Assembly: GCA_946534145.1 (NCBI GenBank)
Contig: CAMNCH010000005.1
Location: 1-53,015 of the forward strand
Direction of reading: 5' to 3'
Source: an uncultured Lachnospiraceae bacterium
Lineage (GTDB): Bacteria; Bacillota; Clostridia; Lachnospirales; Lachnospiraceae
Length of the DNA: 53,015 nucleotides
The translations under genes were made by a program, and so were the position numbers. Below, piece by piece: positions 16,225 through 24,934 of the stretch; positions within the stretch are counted from its first letter, which is position 1; the number at the start of each line of letters is the position of its first letter. The notes under the pieces are model-generated. The model was not told the DNA's origin, made no database searches, and was given only the letters and a program-made list of their open reading frames with translations.

Positions 16225-18156
16225 ATGGGTTTGGTAAAAACTAACGAGAATTGTATCGGCTGTAATCGATGCATCAGGGCATGCAGCTGTACCGGCGCCA
16301 ATATAGCGGTTGAAAAAGAAAGAGGCAACATTATCGAAGTAAATCCCGATAAATGTATAGCCTGCGGCGCATGTATAGACGCCTGCGAGCACAATGCAAG
16401 AGAATACGTGGACGACGTGGAAATATTCTTTGAAGACTTAAAGCGCGGTGCCAATATTTCTGTTTTGATAGCTCCCGCATTCCTTGCCAACTATCCCGGC
16501 GAATACGAGAAATATCTCGGAATGCTTAAAAAGCTTGGTGTAAACCGCTTTATCAGCGTATCCTTCGGTGCCGACATCACTACCTGGGGCTACATCAAAT
16601 ACATTACCGAAAGAAACTACTACGGAAGCATCTCCCAGCCCTGTCCCGCTGTTGTGGGCTACATAGAGCGCTATCTTCCCGAGCTTCTTCCGAAGCTCAT
16701 GCCCGTTCAGAGCCCTATGATGTGTGCCGCCATTTACGTTAAAAAATATCTTAATGTCAGCGACAAGCTTGCTTTTATCAGCCCTTGCATCGCCAAGAAG
16801 AACGAAATCGACGACCCCAACAACAAGGGTTACGTTTCCTATAATCTTACTTTTTCCAAACTGGTTAAGTATTTAAAAGAAAACCCGGTAAGCGGCTACA
16901 CTCCTTACAAGGATGAGATCGAATACGGTCTCGGTTCCATCTATCCCATGCCCGGCGGCCTTAAAGAAAACGTATACTGGCTCCTTGGCGAAGACGCTCT
17001 TGTGCGTCAGATGGAAGGCGAGCATCACATGTACGAATACTTAAGAAGAAACAAGGACCGCATCAAAGGCGGCAAGACTTCTTATCTCTTCGTGGATGCC
17101 CTTAACTGTACCAACGGCTGTCTGTACGGTACCGGCGTAGACAACCGCAAAACCCTGAATGAAGACGTATTCATGACCATTCAGAAGATTCGTGCAAACA
17201 GCAAGAACGATTCCAAGAAGTCCGCATGGGGCAGAAATGCCACACCAAAGAAGAGAATCGAAGCCCTTAACAAGCAGTTTGAGAATCTCAATTTAAATGA
17301 CTTTGTAAGAAAATATACCGACAGAAGCGCCGATTGTGCCTTCAAGGTTCCCTCGAATACCGAACTTGAAGCAATATTCACCAAGATGCGCAAGGATACC
17401 GAAGAAAAGCGCCACATCGACTGCGGATGCTGCGGATATGACACCTGTAAAGATATGGCTGTTGCAATTTACAACGGATTCAGCCATCGCCGCAACTGCG
17501 TACACTACATTAAAGACAGAGCTTACGAAGAAAAAGATAAAGCAATGGCCCTCGCCGACGAAGTTAAGCAGGCCCACGAAGATATGAACAATAAGCAGGC
17601 TTCTCTCGGAGCAGGTATCAACAAAAACTTTGACAGTCTTCTTGAATCCATTGCCCAGATCAAAAAAGCAAGTTCCGACAACGTACACCAGACCAACGGT
17701 ATATCCCAGTCCATGGCCGAGGTCGACAGCTTTGCCCAGAACTTAAAGGTGGTTCTTGCAAACATCGAAGGTTATCTTGAGAAACTTGAAGCCAACAACG
17801 CCGACGTTATCGCAATATCCAGCCAGACCAACCTCCTTGCGTTAAACGCTTCCATCGAAGCCGCCCGCGCAGGCGAAGCCGGCAAAGGATTCGCGGTTGT
17901 TGCGGAAGAAATCAAGACTCTTGCCGAAAATTCCAAGACAACTGCCGATGACAGTAACAAGAACAACAAAGACATCAAAGAAACCATCAGCAACCTTGTC
18001 CGTGAAGCAGAAAAGCTTTCAACCATCGTGGAAAGCGTCAACACCCGCGCCAAGAACCTGGTTTCTTCCTCCGAAGAAACAGCTTCTTCCATCGACAACA
18101 TGCAGGTACTTACCGGCAAGGTGGAAAGCTCGCTGAAGGAAGTTATTGAATCATAA
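16225..18156 (+). CDS. [FeFe]-hydrogenase-like sensor fused to a chemoreceptor signalling domain
   Basis: A 643-residue soluble protein. Residues 10-54 bind two [4Fe-4S] clusters ([11 protein letters not shown] and [11 protein letters not shown]). Residues about 75-310 are the hydrogenase H-cluster domain: L1 reads SQPCP (Cys140), L2 SPCIAKKNE (Cys188), L3 NCTNGC (Cys295, Cys299), so all four cluster ligands remain. Relative to catalytic enzymes (TSCCP, MPCxxKK), the proton-relay Cys is Pro and the Met of L2 is Ser. Residues 400-424 hold a further Cys cluster ([10 protein letters not shown]...NC). Residues about 440-643 form a methyl-accepting chemotaxis domain with the conserved hairpin ([31 protein letters not shown] split over 532-562). 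This matches the group C2 'chemotactic' class. No membrane span is present. The ATG at 16225 has GGAGG eight bases upstream. Confidence 0.9.
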   Translation: MGLVKTNENCIGCNRCIRACSCTGANIAVEKERGNIIEVNPDKCIACGACIDACEHNAREYVDDVEIFFEDLKRGANISVLIAPAFLANYPGEYEKYLGMLKKLGVNRFISVSFGADITTWGYIKYITERNYYGSISQPCPAVVGYIERYLPELLPKLMPVQSPMMCAAIYVKKYLNVSDKLAFISPCIAKKNEIDDPNNKGYVSYNLTFSKLVKYLKENPVSGYTPYKDEIEYGLGSIYPMPGGLKENVYWLLGEDALVRQMEGEHHMYEYLRRNKDRIKGGKTSYLFVDALNCTNGCLYGTGVDNRKTLNEDVFMTIQKIRANSKNDSKKSAWGRNATPKKRIEALNKQFENLNLNDFVRKYTDRSADCAFKVPSNTELEAIFTKMRKDTEEKRHIDCGCCGYDTCKDMAVAIYNGFSHRRNCVHYIKDRAYEEKDKAMALADEVKQAHEDMNNKQASLGAGINKNFDSLLESIAQIKKASSDNVHQTNGISQSMAEVDSFAQNLKVVLANIEGYLEKLEANNADVIAISSQTNLLALNASIEAARAGEAGKGFAVVAEEIKTLAENSKTTADDSNKNNKDIKETISNLVREAEKLSTIVESVNTRAKNLVSSSEETASSIDNMQVLTGKVESSLKEVIES

Positions 18157-18173
18157 AAAATAACACACATATC

Positions 18174-18203
18174 AAAAGGACCGGCTTAATGCCGGTCCTT
18201 TTA
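18174..18203. terminator. Bidirectional terminator between chemoreceptor and DUF1934 genes
   Basis: AAAAGGACCGGC/GCCGGTCCTTTT is a perfect stem with A and T runs on either side. It overlaps the stop codon of the convergent DUF1934 gene. Confidence 0.88.
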
Positions 18204-18632
18204 AACTTCCGCCACTTTCACATCTATCACGCAATGGGCCAGATGCTCGGAGTTAAACTCCATGTCGTATTCGATGGCCATGGTGATTTCCTTGTCCTCT
18301 TCGGCATAGTCTATGGCGAGGGTGTCGATGCCTAAAAGAAACTCACCGAAAGGAGTGCGGTAATCCGTATAGGATTTCTTGCCCGCTTCGAAGCCGAGGC
18401 GCACATTATAGGGACCTTTTCTGGTGATCTCAAAAGAATCCTTGTCGAATTTGACCATGCTTTTGACGGGTTCGGAGCCGTCGAGAGATTCTTCGAAGGT
18501 TACGTAGTGTTTGCCGGCGCGTTTATAATATTGGCCGCGAGTGAGGGTTTCCACGCGCTTGTCTTCTTCACCGACCTCTTCAGATACGGTATACTGAAGG
18601 CCTTTTATGGATATGAGTACTTCTTTGTTCAC
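18201..18632 (-). CDS. DUF1934 (YwiB-like) beta-barrel protein
   Basis: A 143-residue protein with the alternating beta pattern of the calycin-like DUF1934 family (VLISIKGLQYT at the start, SMVKFDKDSFEITRKGPYNVRLGFEAG in the middle, TMAIEYDMEFN near the end). No biochemical role is established for it that I can name. The GTG start overlaps the stop of the gntR gene by four bases (GTGA), so it is translationally coupled to that gene and forms the end of an ispE-gntR-DUF1934 unit. Confidence 0.8.
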   Translation of the reverse strand: MNKEVLISIKGLQYTVSEEVGEEDKRVETLTRGQYYKRAGKHYVTFEESLDGSEPVKSMVKFDKDSFEITRKGPYNVRLGFEAGKKSYTDYRTPFGEFLLGIDTLAIDYAEEDKEITMAIEYDMEFNSEHLAHCVIDVKVAEV

Positions 18633-19303
18633 TTAAGAACCTCCAGCTGTTTTAATATGGACAATTCCTGATTATCGATGTGCTCACCGGCAATGGCTCT
18701 TGCCCTTTCGCCGTCGCCGTTTGTGATGGCATCCACCAGCATGCGGTGCTCGGCAATGAGCTTGGGATGATTGGATTCGTCCTTGATGTATTCAAAGCGG
18801 TAGCGGTACATCTGCTCCGCCAGATTGTTGATGAGGGCTACGATACGCTCGTTACCCGTGGAAACTATGATAATGTCGTGGAAGCGTACGTCTGCCTTGG
18901 CTATGATGGTGGCGTCTTTGGTTTTGACCGCTTCTTCGAAGTTAAGGCAGGCTTCTTTTAACTCTTTCTTTTCCTCGTCGGTGATTCTTTCGCAGGCAAG
19001 CTCGGCGCAAAAAGAATCAAGGGCACGGCGCACTTCGAGCACATCTCTTAAGCCTTTTTGAGAGATTTCCGCTACCTGAGCGCCTTTTCTCGGCACATTG
19101 GTAACAAGGCCTTCAAGTTCAAGTTTTCTTATGGCCTCTCGTATGGGGGTGCGGCTTACGCCTATTTTTTCCGCAAGATGAATCTCCATGAGACGCTCGC
19201 CCGGCTTAAGTTCGCCGGTAAGTATGGCTTTTCTGAGAGTCTGAAAAACAACGTCTCTCAAGGGCAGATATTCATCCATGTTAAGCTCAAAATTACCTTC
19301 CAA
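18629..19303 (-). CDS. GntR-family transcriptional regulator, FadR/FCD subfamily
   Basis: A 224-residue DNA-binding regulator. The N-terminal winged helix contains the GntR signature (ILTGELKPGERLMEIHLAEKIGVSRTPIREAIRKLE, residues about 27-62), and the C-terminal all-helical FCD domain shows the metal-binding Asp/His pattern (DVRFHDIII, EHRMLVDAI, GEHID). The ligand is probably an organic acid, as for other FCD members, but no metabolic neighbour identifies it. The start is a TTG with AGGAAGG five bases upstream; the next ATG (19279) has weaker support. It begins 15 bases after ispE. Confidence 0.88.
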   Translation of the reverse strand: MEGNFELNMDEYLPLRDVVFQTLRKAILTGELKPGERLMEIHLAEKIGVSRTPIREAIRKLELEGLVTNVPRKGAQVAEISQKGLRDVLEVRRALDSFCAELACERITDEEKKELKEACLNFEEAVKTKDATIIAKADVRFHDIIIVSTGNERIVALINNLAEQMYRYRFEYIKDESNHPKLIAEHRMLVDAITNGDGERARAIAGEHIDNQELSILKQLEVLK

Positions 19304-19317
19304 TAGGGCCTTCCTTT

Positions 19318-20214
19318 CTATTCATATCTTTCGATGAATCCGTAGTCGAATTTGGTGGAATGTATTTCAAAATCAGGGTATTTTTCTTTTAAAATCTCTG
19401 CTGCCGCATCGGCTTCCTGCACAGAATTGTAAAGTCCGAAGACTGTGGGGCCGCTTCCGCTCATGACAGCGTTTAGAGCGCGGGTCTTTAACATGCTCAT
19501 CTCGATTTCTTTGATAATGGGATGGACATTGGCGGTTACGGTTTCAAGGCTGTTGCCTAAAAGCTCCGGAATAGCGGGACCGTCGTATTCGGAAATTGCC
19601 TTAAGCATTGCATCCACGTCAGGATGAAAAGGTGTCTCCAGACTGTCATAAGCTTTATACACCGAAGGCGTGGAAACAAAAAGTGTTGGCTTGCATATTA
19701 CCGTAGGATAAGACGGCAGATGTGTGAGTTGTGTAAGAATCTCGCCGATTCCCTCGCAGAGGCATAAACCTCCTTCAACGCAGAAGGGCACATCCGCACC
19801 CAGCTTTAAGCCTATGGCACGAAGTTCGTCCATTGAGAGCTTTAAATCAAAAAGTCTGTTAAGTCCTCTCAATGTTGCCGCAGCATCGGCACTTCCGCCC
19901 GCAAGTCCCGCAGCGATGGGGATTCTTTTGGTAAGAGAAATGTAAACGTCAAAAGAATGTCCGGTTTCTTTTTCCAAAGCCTTGGCCGCCTTGATGATAA
20001 GGTTGTCGCTGCCCTCAGACTGTTCTTTATTGAGGATGCCGCTGTCGGTGATAAGGGTGATTCCGTCGCCCGCTTCAGCATTCTCAAAAACCAGGTCGTC
20101 GCATAAATCAAGGGTCTGCATTATCATGCGTACCAGATGGTAGCCGTCTTCTCTGCGACCGGTTACGTCAAGTGATAGGTTAATCTTGGCTCTCGCCTGT
20201 TCGTATACTGTCAT
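19318..20214 (-). CDS. ispE: 4-diphosphocytidyl-2-C-methyl-D-erythritol kinase
   Basis: The GHMP-family kinase of the methylerythritol phosphate pathway to isoprenoids. The 298-residue product has ARAKINLSLDVTGRREDGYH at residues about 5-25, the GHMP ATP loop PIAAGLAGGSADAAATLRGL at about 95-115, and the C-terminal MSGSGPTVFGLY. The frame is open to 20259, but the ATG at 20214 has GAGGG eight bases upstream and matches the family start. It is first in the ispE-gntR-DUF1934 unit. Confidence 0.95.
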   Translation of the reverse strand: MTVYEQARAKINLSLDVTGRREDGYHLVRMIMQTLDLCDDLVFENAEAGDGITLITDSGILNKEQSEGSDNLIIKAAKALEKETGHSFDVYISLTKRIPIAAGLAGGSADAAATLRGLNRLFDLKLSMDELRAIGLKLGADVPFCVEGGLCLCEGIGEILTQLTHLPSYPTVICKPTLFVSTPSVYKAYDSLETPFHPDVDAMLKAISEYDGPAIPELLGNSLETVTANVHPIIKEIEMSMLKTRALNAVMSGSGPTVFGLYNSVQEADAAAEILKEKYPDFEIHSTKFDYGFIERYE

Positions 20215-20250
20215 GTCATATCCCTCATTTGCTTTTTGTATACAATATTC

Positions 20251-20280
20251 ATTATACATTATACATCATACAATGCACAA
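20251..20280 (-). promoter_or_regulatory. Probable promoter of ispE
   Basis: In the minus sense TTGTGC, 18 bases, TATAAT. A second TATAAT seven bases upstream is part of a short tandem repeat of TGTATAA. Confidence 0.6.
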
Positions 20281-20331
20281 ATTAACTTCTTATAAAGAAT
20301 GCAAAAAAAATTATTTTTTTTCGAAAAAGGG

Positions 20332-20359
20332 TTAAGTTTTTAAAGTCGGGGACCGATAC
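20332..20359 (+). promoter_or_regulatory. Sigma-D (sigma-28, flagellar)-like promoter
   Basis: TTAAGTTT, 12 bases, ACCGATAC closely matches the sigma-D consensus TAAAGTTT-N11-GCCGATAA, with one extra base of spacing. No good housekeeping promoter is seen between it and the ATG at 20431. Confidence 0.6.
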
Positions 20360-20430
20360 AAGAGATAGAAGTATACTAACTGCACACGGAAGTGCACATG
20401 AAAATAGGGGCAACCCGGAAAGGAAAAGTC

Positions 20431-21009
20431 ATGAATGTAAACGGAATTACAAGCGTGGTTGACGGCTACTCATCAGCTCCCAAAACTGAATACGTGCCCA
20501 AGCCCACCGATGCTTCTGCGGTTATGGAGACTAAGGACGATAACGGTGTTATCTACGAACCCAAGCTTGAAACACCTACTCAGATGTATAAAGCAAATGA
20601 AGAAGTGATTGCAAGACTTAAAGCAGATGCGCAGGCCAGACACGACCAGCTGATAGAACTGGTAACGAAGCTCATCAACAAACAGGGCGGTGCTTTTGCA
20701 GACGCAAATGGCATCTGGAATGCTTTGAGAGAAGGCAAAGTTGAAGTCGATGCCGAGACAAGAGCAAAAGCTCAGGCAGATATTGCCGAAGACGGATACT
20801 GGGGCGTAAATGCCACATCCGATCGTATCATCGATTTCGCACAGGCTCTTACGGGCGGCGACCCGTCAAAGCTTAATGATATGATGGAAGCATTCAAACA
20901 AGGCTACGAGCAGGCTGAAAAGACCTGGGGCGGCAAGCTTCCCGAAATATCGCAAAAGACCTGCGACGCAGTTATCGAAAAATTCAATAAGCTTATGGAA
21001 GAAGCATAA
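20431..21009 (+). CDS. Conserved protein of unknown function, probably sigma-D regulated
   Basis: A 192-residue soluble protein without signal peptide or membrane segment. The N-terminal third is low in order (NGITSVVDGYSSAPKTEYVPKPT); the rest is helical. The C-terminal block, around DGYWGVNATSDRIIDFAQALTGGDP and WGGKLPEISQKTCDAVIEKFNKL, looks like a conserved domain of unknown function. The frame opens at a GTG (20392), but the ATG at 20431 follows GGAAAGGAAA. It is monocistronic, closed by a strong terminator. The upstream promoter suggests that it belongs to the flagellar or motility regulon, although no flagellar gene lies in the window. Confidence 0.75.
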   Translation: MNVNGITSVVDGYSSAPKTEYVPKPTDASAVMETKDDNGVIYEPKLETPTQMYKANEEVIARLKADAQARHDQLIELVTKLINKQGGAFADANGIWNALREGKVEVDAETRAKAQADIAEDGYWGVNATSDRIIDFAQALTGGDPSKLNDMMEAFKQGYEQAEKTWGGKLPEISQKTCDAVIEKFNKLMEEA

Positions 21010-21095
21010 CCGACCCTACGGGACGGACATTTTCATAGCGTAACCGGTCAAAAAACATAACCAAAAAACCATTTTACCATTTTGATATCCTTATA

Positions 21096-21135
21096 AAAAT
21101 CGGGGACGAACTAAGTTCGTCCCCGGTTTATTTTT
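21096..21135. terminator. Bidirectional terminator
   Basis: CGGGGACGAACT pairs perfectly with AGTTCGTCCCCG, with a T-rich tract on the plus side and ATTTTTA on the minus side. It lies between the sigma-D gene and the convergent pyrD. Confidence 0.88.
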
Positions 21136-21139
21136 AGGG

Positions 21140-22042
21140 TTATTGTACCGCTCCGATTAATTCATTGATGTCGGCAACATTCTGTTCTTTCATGTATCGC
21201 TCGATTCCGTCGATTACCTCTACGGTAGCAAGAGGATTGGTGAAGTTGGCCGCTCCCACCGCTACCATGGTGGCACCTGCGAGAATAAACTCTATTGCGT
21301 CTTCGCCGTTCATGATACCGCCCATTCCGATGATGGGAATCTTGACCGCCTGAGCACATTCATAAACCATTCTCACCGCTACGGGCTTAATGGCGGGACC
21401 TGACATGCCGCCTGTTTTATTGGCAAGTACAAACTTACGACGGTTAATGTCTATCTTCATACCGGTAATGGTATTGATAAGAGAAATGGCATCTGCGCCC
21501 GCTGCTTCCGCCGCTCTTGCCATGTCGGCAATCCTGGTTACGTTGGGACTGAGCTTCATAATAACAGGCTGCTTGGCAACCTTCTTTATTTCTCTTGTAA
21601 TGTTCTCAAGGGCTTTTGCGTCCTGACCGAAAGCAATGGCGCCTTCTTTGACATTGGGGCAGGATACGTTAATCTCCAACATGTCTACGGGCTGAGAAGC
21701 TAACTTTTCCACAACACCCACGTATTCTTCGACGGTTTTTCCACATACATTCACAATTATTTTAGTATCGTATTTCTTAAGAAAAGGAATGTCTCTCTCG
21801 CAGAACACCTCTATGCCGGGGTTCTGAAGACCGATGGCATTGAGCATGCCTCCGTAAACCTCGGTAACTCTGATGGTGGGATTACCCTGCCAGGGAGTCA
21901 ACGCAACACCTTTGGTGGTAACCGCACCGAGGCGGGACAAATCCACAAACTGCGAATATTCCATACCCGAGCCGAAGGTTCCCGAAGCGGTGGTGACGGG
22001 ATTCTTGAATTCAACTCCTGCAATTTTAACACTCGTATTCAT
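21140..22042 (-). CDS. pyrD: Dihydroorotate dehydrogenase B, catalytic subunit
   Basis: It oxidises dihydroorotate to orotate in pyrimidine synthesis, passing electrons to NAD+ through PyrK. The 300-residue FMN protein has TASGTFGSGMEY, TTKGVALTPWQGNPTIRV, the catalytic Cys in INVSCPNVKEG (about residue 130), and the C-terminal phosphate-binding GMGGIMNGEDAIEF. Its ATG overlaps the pyrK stop by one base (TAATG). It is the last gene of pyrC-pyrK-pyrD. Confidence 0.95.
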   Translation of the reverse strand: MNTSVKIAGVEFKNPVTTASGTFGSGMEYSQFVDLSRLGAVTTKGVALTPWQGNPTIRVTEVYGGMLNAIGLQNPGIEVFCERDIPFLKKYDTKIIVNVCGKTVEEYVGVVEKLASQPVDMLEINVSCPNVKEGAIAFGQDAKALENITREIKKVAKQPVIMKLSPNVTRIADMARAAEAAGADAISLINTITGMKIDINRRKFVLANKTGGMSGPAIKPVAVRMVYECAQAVKIPIIGMGGIMNGEDAIEFILAGATMVAVGAANFTNPLATVEVIDGIERYMKEQNVADINELIGAVQ

Positions 22043-22809
22043 TAAATCTCCACCTCCCTTGCTTCAAATACCGGACCTTCCGTACAGACACGGGCATTGT
22101 TTACATGGGAATGCTCGTCCTTTTTGGTGGTCTTGCATACGCAGCCGAGGCAGGCTCCTACGCCACAGGCCATTCTTTCTTCCAAAGAAATGTATGCTTT
22201 AATACCGGTTTCTTCGGCATATTTCTTGATAGCGCGAAGCATGGGCATGGGACCGCATGCAAAAATAACATCGCACTTTAAATTCTTTTCACGAATAACA
22301 TCCATGACATTGCCCTTAACGCCGACGCTTCCGTCTTCGGTGGCTACTTCAAGAGGCGCCTGCTTTTTAAAGTCTTCGGTTAAGAACATGTCGCTGTTAC
22401 GATAGCCCACAAGAATGGTGGTGTCCTCACCCTTCAAAGCCTTTGCAAGTTCCAGAATCGGGGGCACGCCTATGCCGCCGCCTATGAGGATGGACTTTCT
22501 GCCGCGTCCTTCTTCCACGGGGAAGCCGTTACCGATGGGACCGAGAACCTTAACCGACTCGCCTTCTTTGTACAAAGAAAACTCCCGGGTACCCTTACCC
22601 TGCACGCGATAAACCAGTCTGAGCGTATCCTCGCAAACCTCACAAATACTGATGGGGCGGGGAAGAATGGTAGATGCATCCGAGGGATAAACCATCACAA
22701 ACTGGCCGGGCTTCGCATATTCTGCCGCACCGGTCTTTAAATACATTTCATATATTCCTTCTGAAAGCCTGCCGCATTTAACAAGCGTGGATTTCTCAAA
22801 TATCTGCAT
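22042..22809 (-). CDS. pyrK: Dihydroorotate dehydrogenase B, electron transfer subunit
   Basis: An FAD and [2Fe-2S] protein that shuttles electrons from PyrD to NAD+. The 255-residue product has the FAD motif RPISICEV (about residues 51-58), GGGIGVPPILELAKAL for the nucleotide, and the cluster cysteines in CGVGACLGCVCKT plus a final Cys in NNARVCTEGPVF. The start codon overlaps the end of pyrC by 14 bases, with AGGGGA upstream. Confidence 0.95.
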   Translation of the reverse strand: MQIFEKSTLVKCGRLSEGIYEMYLKTGAAEYAKPGQFVMVYPSDASTILPRPISICEVCEDTLRLVYRVQGKGTREFSLYKEGESVKVLGPIGNGFPVEEGRGRKSILIGGGIGVPPILELAKALKGEDTTILVGYRNSDMFLTEDFKKQAPLEVATEDGSVGVKGNVMDVIREKNLKCDVIFACGPMPMLRAIKKYAEETGIKAYISLEERMACGVGACLGCVCKTTKKDEHSHVNNARVCTEGPVFEAREVEI

Positions 22810-24061
22810 AGACGATTTCCCCTTTGCAAATGGTGTATTTTATTTTACCCGGAAGGGTGTCGCCGAGGAATGGCGTGTTTTTGGACTTGGAAAGTGATTC
22901 GGAATAAGTCCACTGTTCTTTTTCACTAAATATTGTGATGTCGGCGGGAGCGCCCTTGCTGATGCCGTAGTTCTTAAAGCCGTAGAGCTTGCGGGGATTA
23001 ACCGTGAACATGGATACGAGTCTTTCAAGGCTGATGGCGCCGCTCTGCACCAGTGCTCTGTAAGCAAGGCTGAAGGCAGTCTCAAGTCCGATAATGCCTG
23101 AAGGCGCAAGGGTGATATCTATGTCCTTCTCCTCGGGACTGTGGGGCGCGTGATCGGTGGCAATAATGGATATTGTACCGTCCTTGACGCCCTCTATAAG
23201 TGCCGCTCTGTCGCGTTTGGTGCGAAGAGGAGGATTCATCTTGGCATTTGAACCGTAAGCCACTACCACATCTTCGGTCAAAGAAAGATGATGGGGCGTA
23301 ACCTCTGCATAAATCCTGTCGCTCTGTCTGCGGGCTTTGCGCACTAACTCGACGCCTTCTTTGGAACTGATATGCTGAATGTCCAAAGTTACGCCGGTTT
23401 CAAGAGCTATCTTTAAGTCGCGCTCAATCATGCGGGCTTCCGCTTCACGGGGAGAGCCGTAGATTCCGAACTGATCGCTGGCGTAGCCGTGATTGATACC
23501 GTTTTCTTTGATAAGGCCTTTGTCTTCTTCATGAAGGCTGATGGGAACATTCAGTTCAGCCGCCTTTTCAAAAGCCTCCCTTAAAAGAGTTGTATTCATA
23601 ATCGGGATGCCGTCATCGGTAAATCCTGCCGCGCCTGCTGCCTTGAGGGCTTCCATGTCGGTAAGTTTCTGACCTTTGAGGCCCATGGTGACGGATGCGC
23701 AGCTGTGTATATTGATGGCGGTCTCGCGACCTTTGTTAAGTACATATTCAAGAGTCTCGACGGTGTCAACCGTGGGCTTGGTATTGGCCATGAGAACCAC
23801 ATCGGTGAAGCCGCCCTTTGCCGCACATTTGGCGCCGGTGTAAATGTCTTCTTTGTGGGTCTGGCCGGGATCGCGGAAGTGAACATGCACATCGCAAAAG
23901 CCTGGTGACAGACACAATCCGGTGGCATCTATGGCGCCCTCGGGAAGTTCGCCCTCGGTAGGGGTTACCTTCATAATGATTCCTTTATCGATTTCAATAT
24001 CGTAGCGGCCCTTGGGTTTTGTAACAGGGTCCACGATTTGGGCATTGTAAATTTTTATCAT
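22796..24061 (-). CDS. pyrC: Dihydroorotase
   Basis: It interconverts carbamoyl aspartate and dihydroorotate. The 421-residue product belongs to the class I amidohydrolase type: zinc-binding DVHVHFRDPGQTHKED at about residues 56-71, SLHEE, DIQHISS, and the catalytic Asp in ATDHAPHS. The frame is open to 24097; the ATG at 24061 fits the family start and has AAGGAG about 11 bases upstream. It heads the pyrC-pyrK-pyrD unit. No PyrR attenuator or riboswitch is apparent in the short upstream region. Confidence 0.93.
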   Translation of the reverse strand: MIKIYNAQIVDPVTKPKGRYDIEIDKGIIMKVTPTEGELPEGAIDATGLCLSPGFCDVHVHFRDPGQTHKEDIYTGAKCAAKGGFTDVVLMANTKPTVDTVETLEYVLNKGRETAINIHSCASVTMGLKGQKLTDMEALKAAGAAGFTDDGIPIMNTTLLREAFEKAAELNVPISLHEEDKGLIKENGINHGYASDQFGIYGSPREAEARMIERDLKIALETGVTLDIQHISSKEGVELVRKARRQSDRIYAEVTPHHLSLTEDVVVAYGSNAKMNPPLRTKRDRAALIEGVKDGTISIIATDHAPHSPEEKDIDITLAPSGIIGLETAFSLAYRALVQSGAISLERLVSMFTVNPRKLYGFKNYGISKGAPADITIFSEKEQWTYSESLSKSKNTPFLGDTLPGKIKYTICKGEIVYADI

Positions 24062-24113
24062 AGGTTCTTTTTCTCCTTGCATAATACAGTACCACAAAAA
24101 GTATGAATCTGTC

Positions 24114-24142
24114 TTGCGTGATTTAAATTAATTATCTATAAT
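24114..24142 (+). promoter_or_regulatory. Promoter of plsC
   Basis: TTGCGT, 17 bases, TATAAT. The -10 overlaps the first in-frame ATG (24141), which therefore cannot be within the transcript from this promoter. Confidence 0.65.
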
Positions 24143-24185
24143 GAACATGGTTTTTAAAACTACGTTAGTATGTGAGGTATTTGAG

Positions 24186-24914
24186 TTGGTAAGATTTATT
24201 CTTTGTGCGGTCTGGACCGTACTGTTTTTAATATTATCCCTTCCCCTTGTGCTGATAGCGCTGATTATCCAACTGTTCTCTCCCATGGCGAGGGCCAAAT
24301 ATTCGCAGGTTATCATCGGCGCCGCTTTCAGAGTGGTTACTTTCCTGGCAGGCACCCGCATCGTGGTTAAGGGCCGCGAGAACGTTCCCGACGGAGCCGT
24401 TCTTTATACTCCCAATCACCGCAGTATTTTCGACATCATCATAACCTATCCTCTCTGCAAGGGTCAGACCGGTTATGTTGCCAAAAAAGAAACCAAGAAG
24501 TTCCCCATCTTTTCCTGGTGGATGAGCCTTATGAACTGCCAGTTCCTGGACCGTAAGGACTTGCGCAGCGGTCTTAAGATGATTAACAAATGCATCGAGC
24601 TTGTTAAAAAAGGCACCAGCATCTGCATCTTCCCCGAAGGCACCCGCAACAAAGGCACCGACCCTCTCCTTGAATTCCACTCCGGAAGCTTCAAGATTGC
24701 GGAGAAAACCGGTTGCCCCATTGTTCCCGTATGTATTACCAATTCCAATAAGGTCTTCGAGGACCAGTTACCGAAGATTAAGCGTACCACAGTTTACGTG
24801 GAATATCTTCCGGCCATTGATACCGCCAATCTTACTAAAGAGGAGAAAAAAGAACTCTCAGACAGAATTCGCGGTGAACTTGAAACAGCGTATACAAAAA
24901 ATTCAGCCGAGTAG
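24186..24914 (+). CDS. plsC: 1-acyl-sn-glycerol-3-phosphate acyltransferase
   Basis: It acylates lysophosphatidic acid to phosphatidic acid at the membrane. The protein has an N-terminal hydrophobic segment (FILCAVWTVLFLILSLPLVLIALIIQ), the catalytic NHRSIFD at about residues 76-82, FPEGTRNKG, and CPIVPVCI. The frame opens at ATG 24141, but that codon is inside the -10 of the likely promoter. The TTG at 24186 has GAGG eight bases upstream, yields the usual short N-terminus, and is preferred; ATG 24147 is the alternative. The gene is monocistronic. Confidence 0.88.
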   Translation: MVRFILCAVWTVLFLILSLPLVLIALIIQLFSPMARAKYSQVIIGAAFRVVTFLAGTRIVVKGRENVPDGAVLYTPNHRSIFDIIITYPLCKGQTGYVAKKETKKFPIFSWWMSLMNCQFLDRKDLRSGLKMINKCIELVKKGTSICIFPEGTRNKGTDPLLEFHSGSFKIAEKTGCPIVPVCITNSNKVFEDQLPKIKRTTVYVEYLPAIDTANLTKEEKKELSDRIRGELETAYTKNSAE

Positions 24915-24928
24915 GCTGAATTTTTTTG
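24897..24928. terminator. Bidirectional terminator
   Basis: AAAATTCAGCC/GGCTGAATTTTTTT overlaps the plsC stop and ends just before the convergent murF stop. Confidence 0.88.
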
Positions 24929-24934
24929 TTCTTA

